DNA of 64,000 bases from Pseudomonas oligotrophica (GTDB lineage Bacteria; Pseudomonadota; Gammaproteobacteria; Pseudomonadales; Pseudomonadaceae), in contig NZ_JAKJRU010000005.1 of NCBI RefSeq assembly GCF_021726475.1, positions 186,001 through 250,000 of the forward strand. The letters run 5' to 3'. The translations under genes and the position numbers were made by a program. The notes under the pieces were generated by a model that was given only the letters and a program-made list of their open reading frames with translations, was not told the origin of the DNA and ran no database searches. Positions 57,943-64,000 of the stretch are shown here, in pieces (position 1 is the first letter of the stretch; every line of letters begins with the position of its first letter).

Positions 57943-60663
57943 ATGGTTCGGGTTCGAAATCTGGTGCTGGCAATCGCAGCGGCTACGGCGCTGACCACCG
58001 AAATGGCCTACGCCCTGGGGCTTGGCGAGGTAGCGCTGAAGTCATCGCTGAATCAACCGCTGGTTGCGGAGATCGAACTGCTCGATGCCAAGAACCTTGG
58101 CCCCGGTGAAGTCATTCCCGCGCTGGCTTCGGTCGAAGATTTCAATCGTGCCGGTATCGATCGCCAGTACTTCCTGACCGATCTCAAGTTCACCCCGGTC
58201 GTGCGGCCCGATGGCAAGAGCGTGATCCAGGTTTCCTCCAGCAAGCCGGTGCGCGAGCCGTACCTCAATTTCCTGGTCGAGGTCGTCTGGCCGAGCGGGC
58301 GCCTGCTGCGCGAGTACACGCTGCTGCTCGATCCGCCGCTCTATTCGCCCGAGACCGTGGCGGCCGTGGCCCCGCAACTGCCGATTGCCGCACCGCAGCC
58401 GGCGCCTGCCACCGCTCCACGCGCCAGCACAAATCCCACAGCGGTGCGCCCGACTCCGGCGGCAGCCGCGCCCGCCACGGCCCAGGCGGGCAACGAATAC
58501 CGGACCACTACCGACGACACGCTGTGGCAGGTCGCCGAGCAGGCCCGTCGCGGCGGATCCGTGCACCAGACGATGCTGGCCATCCAGGATCTCAATCCGG
58601 GTGCCTTTATCGACGGCAACATCAACCGAATGAAGAGCGGCCAGGTGCTGCGGCTGCCGACCGACGAGCAGGTGAGGGCGCGCAGCCAGGCCGAGGCCAT
58701 CGCCGAGGTGGGCCGGCAGAATACCGCCTGGCGCCAGGGGCGCAGTAGCGTTGCCGCGGCACGCCAGATGGATGCCACCCGCCGCACCACGGCCGGCGAT
58801 GCGCCGGCGCGCAGCGAGAACCGCGACAATCTCCGCCTGGTAGCCGCCGATGCAGGCAAGTCGATCGCAGGCTCCGATACCGGTGCCGGCAACGAGGTCG
58901 CCGCGTTGCGGGACAAGCTGGCCGTGACCCAGGAGAACCTCGACTCCAGCAAGCGCGAGAACGCCGAGCTCAACGATCGTCTCAGCGATCTGCAGGGCCA
59001 GTTGGACAAGCTGCAGAAGCTCATGCAGCTCAAGGACGACCAGCTCGCCAAGCTGCAGGCGCAGCTGGGCGGCGAAGGGCAGGCCGGCGCAGCCGGGCAG
59101 CCGGGGGAAGCGTCGCCGGCCGCGGTCGAGCCGGCCCGCGAGGCCGAGCCTGCAACGGCTGGCTCTGCTGAGGCTCCGGCAGACCAGAACCCAAGCCAGC
59201 CGGAGCCTGCTGTAGCACCGGCCAAGCCCGCTGCCAGCGAGGCGCCGCGCGCGCCGGAAGCCCCAGCCAAGCCGGCGGCCAAGCCTGTCCCGAAGCCCGC
59301 TCCCGCTCCGGTGGAGCGCGGTTTTTTCGACCAATACACTGACAACCCGCTGCTGCTAGGCGTGCTGGGTGGCAGTGCGTTGCTGCTGTTGCTGGTTGGG
59401 CTAATGGCCTTGTCGCGGCGAAACGCCATGAAGGAGGCCGAACTCCAGGAAAGCCTGCTGGCCGAACGCGAAGACGACCTTGGGCTGCCTGCCAGCAGCT
59501 ATCCGGCCGAGCCAGTGGATCTCGGCCAGCCGGTCGCTGTGAGCGAGGTCGCGCAGTCGGTTGCCGAGCCGCTGGCTCCGGCGACTGCCGACCCCCTGGC
59601 CGAAGCCGACATCTATATCGCCTATGGGCGCTTCAACCAGGCGGCAGAGCTGCTGCAGGCCGCGCTCAATGACGAGCCGCAGCGTACCGATCTGCGCCTG
59701 AAGCTGATGGAGGTCTACGCCGAGCTTGGCGATCGCGAAGGCTTCGCCCGCCAGGAGACCGAGCTGCGCGATATCGATGCCGTCGGCAGCCACGCCCAGA
59801 TCGAACAACTGAAATTCAAGTACCCGGCCATGGCGCTCGGCGCGGTGGCTGCCGGCGCGGCGGCATCCCAGAGCGAGCTGGACAGTCTCGACCTCGACGA
59901 CCTTCAGCTCGATGATCTGCCGGCCGCCCCAGGTCAGGATCTGGATGACGCCTTCGACCTCAGCCTTGATGACCTGGATGCCGAGCTCGAAGCGCAGGGC
60001 GGCGGCAATGCCGACCTCGACGGCGGGCATGGCGCTTTCGCCGAGCCCGAGGCGAGCGATTTCACTGCCGAGCAGCCGACGCCGGCTGCATCGGAGCTCG
60101 ACGACTTCTCGTTCGATCTGCCGGCCGAGCCTGCTTCCCGGCCGGTCGCCACCGATGAGCTGGATGACCTTTCCTTCGACTTCGCCAGCGATTCGGACTC
60201 GGCCAGCTCGCCGGTGGGCCAGGAACAGCCGGCTGCGCAGGCCGACGCTTCCATCGGCGAGGGTTTCGATTTCGGCCTGGTCGACGAGCCGAAGGAGGCC
60301 GGTGCATTGTCCGACGAGTTCGATCTGTCCCTCGACGACCTCTCGCTGGACATGGACGAGCCTACCGCTTCGTCCTCGCCGGAGCTGGATGTTGCCGCTT
60401 CCCATGAGCCGCCCGCAGAGCAGCCACCGGTACAGTCGGAGGTTCGACCGGATGAGCCGGGGCAGGGCGCAGCGGTGACGCAGGAAGAGGATTTCGACTT
60501 CTTTGCCGATACCGACGAGGCGACCACCAAGCTGGATCTCGCCCGCGCCTATATCGACATGGGGGACGCCGAGGGCGCTCGCGACATCCTCGACGAGGTG
60601 CTCGCCGAGGGCAATAGCGCCCAGCAGCAGGAAGCACGTGAAATGCTCGCCAAGCTGGCCTGA
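57943..60663 (+). CDS. fimV: Polar hub protein FimV
   Basis: A 906-residue inner-membrane scaffold needed for type IV pili, twitching and polar placement of signalling and secretion systems in Pseudomonas. Order: signal peptide (to about 24, MAYA/LGLGEV); FimV N-terminal domain (LKSSLNQPLVAEIELLD to about 130); LysM peptidoglycan-binding domain (about 184-240); coiled coil (about 325-375); Pro/Ala-rich segment; membrane helix (about 468-488); very acidic cytoplasmic tail with repeated LDDL/DLDD motifs; C-terminal TPR cap TKLDLARAYIDMGDAEGARD. The stop is one base before truA. Confidence 0.96.
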   Translation: MVRVRNLVLAIAAATALTTEMAYALGLGEVALKSSLNQPLVAEIELLDAKNLGPGEVIPALASVEDFNRAGIDRQYFLTDLKFTPVVRPDGKSVIQVSSSKPVREPYLNFLVEVVWPSGRLLREYTLLLDPPLYSPETVAAVAPQLPIAAPQPAPATAPRASTNPTAVRPTPAAAAPATAQAGNEYRTTTDDTLWQVAEQARRGGSVHQTMLAIQDLNPGAFIDGNINRMKSGQVLRLPTDEQVRARSQAEAIAEVGRQNTAWRQGRSSVAAARQMDATRRTTAGDAPARSENRDNLRLVAADAGKSIAGSDTGAGNEVAALRDKLAVTQENLDSSKRENAELNDRLSDLQGQLDKLQKLMQLKDDQLAKLQAQLGGEGQAGAAGQPGEASPAAVEPAREAEPATAGSAEAPADQNPSQPEPAVAPAKPAASEAPRAPEAPAKPAAKPVPKPAPAPVERGFFDQYTDNPLLLGVLGGSALLLLLVGLMALSRRNAMKEAELQESLLAEREDDLGLPASSYPAEPVDLGQPVAVSEVAQSVAEPLAPATADPLAEADIYIAYGRFNQAAELLQAALNDEPQRTDLRLKLMEVYAELGDREGFARQETELRDIDAVGSHAQIEQLKFKYPAMALGAVAAGAAASQSELDSLDLDDLQLDDLPAAPGQDLDDAFDLSLDDLDAELEAQGGGNADLDGGHGAFAEPEASDFTAEQPTPAASELDDFSFDLPAEPASRPVATDELDDLSFDFASDSDSASSPVGQEQPAAQADASIGEGFDFGLVDEPKEAGALSDEFDLSLDDLSLDMDEPTASSSPELDVAASHEPPAEQPPVQSEVRPDEPGQGAAVTQEEDFDFFADTDEATTKLDLARAYIDMGDAEGARDILDEVLAEGNSAQQQEAREMLAKLA

Positions 60664-60664
60664 A

Positions 60665-61537
60665 ATGGAAGCACGGGTAACTGAACAGACGGCAGCCGAC
60701 TCGGCTGCCGTTGCCGTTTCCAGGATCGCCCTGGGAGTCGAATACAAGGGCGCCAGGTATCGCGGCTATCAGCGGCAGGTCGATGGCGTGCCCTCCGTGC
60801 AGCAGGCCCTGGAAGAGGCGCTGACGCGGGTGGCGGGCGGCCACCAGGTCAGCCTGAGCTGTGCCGGCCGAACCGATGCGCTGGTGCATGCGAGCGGCCA
60901 GGTCGTGCATTTCGATACCGACGTGGAGCGTACGCCGCATGCCTGGGTGATGGGGGCGAACGCGAACCTGCCCGCGGATATCAGCGTCACCTGGGCGCGC
61001 GAGATGCCGGCGCATTTCGATGCACGATTCAGTGCGATGTCGCGCCGCTACCGCTACGTGATCTACAACGACCTGATCCGCCCGGCACACCTCGCCGAGG
61101 AAGTGACCTGGAACCATCGCCCGCTGGATCTGGCGCGGATGCGCGAGGCAGCGAAATGCCTGGTGGGCACGCACGATTTCAGCGCCTTCCGCGCCAGGCA
61201 GTGCCAGGCCAAGTCACCGGTCAAGACGGTTCATCATCTCGAGCTGCTCGAGTCCGGCCGGCTGATCGTCATCGACATTCGTGCCAATGCCTTCCTGCAT
61301 CACATGGTTCGCAACGTCGCCGGGGTGCTGATGACCATCGGCGCCGGCGAGCGGCCGGTCGACTGGGCGCGCCAGGTGCTCGAGTCACGCCGCCGGGAAC
61401 TGGGCGGCGTGACGGCGCATCCCTACGGGCTCTATCTGGTTCACGTCGAGTACCCCACGGAGTTCCTGCTGCCGGAGCGCTACCTGGGGCCGCATTTCCT
61501 TTCCGGCCTGCCGGACTGCATGGCCATCCGCGCCTAG
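60665..61537 (+). CDS. truA: tRNA pseudouridine(38-40) synthase TruA
   Basis: A 290-residue enzyme. It begins with a short extension, then LGVEYKGARYRGYQRQVDG. The catalytic Asp is in SCAGRTDALVHASGQVVHF. The C-terminal motif HHMVRNVAGVLMTIGAG is also present. The ATG at 60665 is separated from the fimV stop by one base, so the two are coupled. Confidence 0.97.
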   Translation: MEARVTEQTAADSAAVAVSRIALGVEYKGARYRGYQRQVDGVPSVQQALEEALTRVAGGHQVSLSCAGRTDALVHASGQVVHFDTDVERTPHAWVMGANANLPADISVTWAREMPAHFDARFSAMSRRYRYVIYNDLIRPAHLAEEVTWNHRPLDLARMREAAKCLVGTHDFSAFRARQCQAKSPVKTVHHLELLESGRLIVIDIRANAFLHHMVRNVAGVLMTIGAGERPVDWARQVLESRRRELGGVTAHPYGLYLVHVEYPTEFLLPERYLGPHFLSGLPDCMAIRA

Positions 61538-61653
61538 CTTAGGCGAGGGCACGCTGGCGCCGCCTCGCGTCACGACTGGCGTGGCAGGTGCCGCCCCGTG
61601 CTTGCAGGCGAGGCCGCATTTGTTACCATCGCCGATCATTTGAGGTGGCGCGC

Positions 61654-62271
61654 TTGAACGTACGCAGCAAGATTTGTGGCATCACGCGGGTCGAGGACGC
61701 GCTGGCCGCGGCCGCGGCCGGCGCCGATGCGATCGGCCTGGTCTTCTACGCGGCCAGCCCGCGCGCGGTAAACATCGCCCAGGCCAGGCGTATCGTCGCG
61801 GCACTGCCTCCGTTCGTGACCAAGGTGGGGCTGTTCGTCAATGCGAGCCGCTGCGAGATCGGCGAGGTGCTCGACGCGGTCTCTCTCGACGTCCTGCAAT
61901 TTCACGGCGATGAAACGCCCGAGCAGTGCGAGGGCCATGGCCGCCCCTGGTTCAAGGCGCTGCGCGTCGGCGAGAGTGAGGGGCTGGCCGAGCGGATCCA
62001 GCGCTATCGCAATGGCTGCGCCATCCTGCTGGACAGCTACGTGCCTGGAATCCCGGGCGGTACGGGGGAGCGATTCGACTGGAGCAGCATTCCCGCCGAC
62101 CTGCCGCTGCCGTTGATCCTGGCCGGCGGACTGACGGTGGACAACGTCGGCCAGGCCATCGAGCAGACCCGCCCCTATGCGGTCGATGTCAGCGGTGGCG
62201 TCGAGCTGGAGAAGGGCATCAAGGATCCGCGCCGGGTTCAGGAGTTCGTCGCCCGGGTGCGTGGCATGTGA
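61654..62271 (+). CDS. trpF: Phosphoribosylanthranilate isomerase TrpF
   Basis: A 205-residue (beta-alpha)8 enzyme of tryptophan synthesis. It begins [19 protein letters not shown] with catalytic Cys; the general acid Asp is in LLDSYVPG, and the phosphate sites are [11 protein letters not shown] and [15 protein letters not shown]. The start TTG at 61654 has GAGG 8 bases upstream; GTG at 61645 is in frame but overlaps that site. It lies in the usual truA-trpF-accD order, separate from the other trp genes. Confidence 0.95.
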   Translation: MNVRSKICGITRVEDALAAAAAGADAIGLVFYAASPRAVNIAQARRIVAALPPFVTKVGLFVNASRCEIGEVLDAVSLDVLQFHGDETPEQCEGHGRPWFKALRVGESEGLAERIQRYRNGCAILLDSYVPGIPGGTGERFDWSSIPADLPLPLILAGGLTVDNVGQAIEQTRPYAVDVSGGVELEKGIKDPRRVQEFVARVRGM

Positions 62272-62281
62272 CGCTGACACG

Positions 62282-62310
62282 GCGGCGACCGTCCAGTAAC
62301 GAGTCGCCGC
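62282..62310 (+). terminator. Possible terminator after trpF
   Basis: GCGGCGAC (62282-62289) pairs with GTCGCCGC (62303-62310), followed by TTTCGGTACTGTTTTT. The loop is 13 bases, so it may be weak. The rest of the 193-base gap before accD shows no gene. Confidence 0.5.
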
Positions 62311-62464
62311 TTTCGGTACTGTTTTTCATCGGGTTGAAAGGCCCTCGACGGCGCCAGACGCATGGTGCCGCATCGGCGAAGAGGATCGAACGCTCGTCCT
62401 GCTTCGAAAAGAATCTGCCTGGGCATGTGAGCATGCCGATATCAAGTTTTGGAGAACAACAAGC

Positions 62465-63358
62465 ATGAGCAACTGGCTGGTAGACAAGCTGATCCCCTCT
62501 ATCATGCGCTCCGAGACCCGCAAAAGCTCGGTCCCGGAAGGCCTCTGGCACAAATGCCCCTCCTGCGAGGCCGTGCTGTATCGCCCCGAGCTGGAAAAGA
62601 CCCTCGATGTCTGCCCCAAGTGCCAGCACCACATGCGTATCGGTGCCCGTGCCCGTCTGGACATCTTCCTCGATGCCGAAGGGCGCGAGGAGATCGGCGC
62701 CGAGCTCGAGCCGGTGGATCGCCTCAAGTTCCGCGACTCGAAGAAGTACAAGGACCGCCTGGTCGCCGCGCAGAAGCAGACCGGCGAAAAGGATGCCCTG
62801 ATCGCGTTGCGCGGCACCCTGTTCAAGGCCCCGGTCGTGGCCTGTGCCTTCGAATTCTCCTTCATGGGCGGCTCCATGGGCGCCATCGTCGGCGAGCGTT
62901 TCGTCCAGGCGGCCAACGTCGCCCTGGAACAGCGCTGCCCGCTGGTCTGCTTCTCGGCCTCCGGCGGCGCGCGGATGCAGGAAGCACTGATCTCGCTGAT
63001 GCAGATGGCCAAGACCTCCGCCGTGCTGGCACGCATGCGTGAAGAGGGGCTGCCGTTCATCTCCGTGCTCACCGACCCGGTCTACGGCGGCGTCTCGGCC
63101 AGCCTGGCGATGCTCGGCGATGTGATCGTCGCCGAGCCCAAGGCGTTGATCGGCTTCGCCGGCCCGCGCGTGATCGAGCAGACCGTGCGCGAGAAGCTGC
63201 CCGAAGGCTTCCAGCGCAGCGAGTTCCTCCTTGATCACGGTGCCATCGACCTGATCATCCCGCGTGCCGAGCTGCGCTCGCGCCTGGCGCGTCTGCTGGC
63301 GCAGATGCAACGCCTGCCCAGCCCTGTCGAGCCGACCCAGGTCGCCGCCAGCGCATGA
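62465..63358 (+). CDS. accD: Acetyl-CoA carboxylase carboxyltransferase beta subunit AccD
   Basis: A 297-residue subunit of acetyl-CoA carboxylase. The N-terminal four-Cys zinc finger is [20 protein letters not shown] and CPKCQHHMR. The crotonase-fold core includes [40 protein letters not shown] and [18 protein letters not shown], then [21 protein letters not shown] lies 10 bases before the ATG. Its stop overlaps the folC start (ATGA, 63355-63358). Confidence 0.97.
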   Translation: MSNWLVDKLIPSIMRSETRKSSVPEGLWHKCPSCEAVLYRPELEKTLDVCPKCQHHMRIGARARLDIFLDAEGREEIGAELEPVDRLKFRDSKKYKDRLVAAQKQTGEKDALIALRGTLFKAPVVACAFEFSFMGGSMGAIVGERFVQAANVALEQRCPLVCFSASGGARMQEALISLMQMAKTSAVLARMREEGLPFISVLTDPVYGGVSASLAMLGDVIVAEPKALIGFAGPRVIEQTVREKLPEGFQRSEFLLDHGAIDLIIPRAELRSRLARLLAQMQRLPSPVEPTQVAASA

Positions 63359-64000
63359 GTCGCAGCCTTGCCGACTGGCTGAGCTACCTGGAGCAGTTGC
63401 ACCCGAGCGCGATCGACATGGGCCTCGATCGCATCCGGGTGGTCGCCGATCGCCTGGGGCTCGAGCGTCCCGCGGCCAAGGTCGTGACGGTGACCGGGAC
63501 CAACGGCAAGGGTTCGACCTGTGCCTTCCTTGCCGAGCTCATCGCCGCGCAGGGCTTGAAGGTCGGCGTCTACAGCTCTCCGCACCTGCTGCGCTACAAC
63601 GAACGGGTGCGTATCGGCGACCAGCAGGCCAGCGATGCCGAACTCTGCGAGGCGTTCGAGACTGTCGAGCGGGCGCGGGGCGAGGTGTCCCTGACCTACT
63701 TCGAGATGGGCACGCTTGCCGCGTTCTGGCTGTTCCAGCGCGCCGGGCTCGATGCCGTTGTACTGGAAGTCGGGCTTGGCGGCCGGCTGGATGCGGTCAA
63801 CCTGCTCGATGCCGACGTCGCGGTCATCACCAACGTGGGGCTGGATCATGCTGACTGGCTTGGCGATACCCGCGAAAGCGTGGCCTTCGAGAAGGCCGGC
63901 ATCCTGCGCACCGGCAAGCCCGCGGTATGCGGCGACCTGCAGCCACCCCAGCCGCTGCTCGAGCGCGCGGCCGAGCTGTCGGCGCCATTGCTGCTGCGTG
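63355..64000 (+). CDS. folC: Bifunctional folylpolyglutamate / dihydrofolate synthase FolC (3'-truncated)
   Basis: The first 215 codons of FolC, which makes dihydrofolate and adds glutamates to folates. Visible: [23 protein letters not shown], the ATP P-loop [32 protein letters not shown], and [18 protein letters not shown], then [15 protein letters not shown]. The gene runs off the window. It starts inside the accD stop (ATGA), as in many pseudomonads. Confidence 0.96.
   Translation, partial: MSRSLADWLSYLEQLHPSAIDMGLDRIRVVADRLGLERPAAKVVTVTGTNGKGSTCAFLAELIAAQGLKVGVYSSPHLLRYNERVRIGDQQASDAELCEAFETVERARGEVSLTYFEMGTLAAFWLFQRAGLDAVVLEVGLGGRLDAVNLLDADVAVITNVGLDHADWLGDTRESVAFEKAGILRTGKPAVCGDLQPPQPLLERAAELSAPLLLR

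Overview
This window is a gene-dense, GC-rich chromosomal segment of a Pseudomonas-group bacterium (Pseudomonas sensu lato, possibly the stutzeri/Stutzerimonas branch; the branch is an inference). The evidence is the gene order topA / two small genes / sulA-lexA / psrA / nagZ / thioinosine phosphorylase at the left and dusC / SDR / ibpA / LysR-leuCDB-asd / fimV-truA-trpF-accD-folC at the right. From memory these correspond to two separate conserved PAO1 neighbourhoods (about PA3011 to PA3004 and about PA3129 to PA3111). Both edges cut genes: topA lacks its 5' end and folC its 3' end.

Layout. 1-8.9 kb holds housekeeping and SOS genes. lexA-sulA sits behind two tandem LexA boxes, and the divergent TetR regulator psrA behind two overlapping PsrA-type dyads. 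An L,D-transpeptidase-like gene, nagZ, methylthioinosine phosphorylase and small envelope or metal-binding proteins follow. 9-15 kb holds a penicillin-acylase-family lipoprotein, trmO, an isolated trpB and rimO. 15.2-23.1 kb is a solvent/antibiotic efflux locus: IclR and TetR regulators divergent from a complete membrane-fusion / RND / outer-membrane-channel operon of the TtgGHI/SrpABC type, followed by a pagL-type lipid A deacylase. 23.1-31.2 kb is accessory: an acyltransferase-3, a SulP anion transporter, an orphan rmlD, an orphan arsB, a Cache-type diguanylate cyclase with an AGDEF site, and an AraC-type regulator with a degenerate receiver.

31.4-44.0 kb is a complete Tad/Flp (type IVb) pilus locus: flp, prepilin peptidase, an unusual winged-helix/AAA ATPase, rcpC, rcpA, lipoprotein, tadG, tadE, tadF-like, tadZABCD. 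It ends at two tandem, self-contained promoter-tRNA(fMet)-terminator cassettes. 44.7-52 kb carries a small secreted protein, dusC, an SDR, a heat-shock gene with a sigma32-like promoter and a ROSE-like RNA thermometer, an exported truncated hemoglobin, a four-PAS GGDEF-EAL protein and a LysR regulator. 52.1-64 kb is the leuCDB-asd-usg-fimV-truA-trpF-accD-folC biosynthetic and envelope block.

I see no transposase, integrase, phage gene or CRISPR array. The most distinctive points are the extra wHTH-AAA ATPase in the Tad operon and its putative degenerate-receiver regulator, the pump/PagL adjacency, the ROSE-like thermometer, and the duplicated fMet tRNA cassettes. Nothing here proves a wholly new system. 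All family assignments rest on reading motifs and on recall of families; no database search was run.
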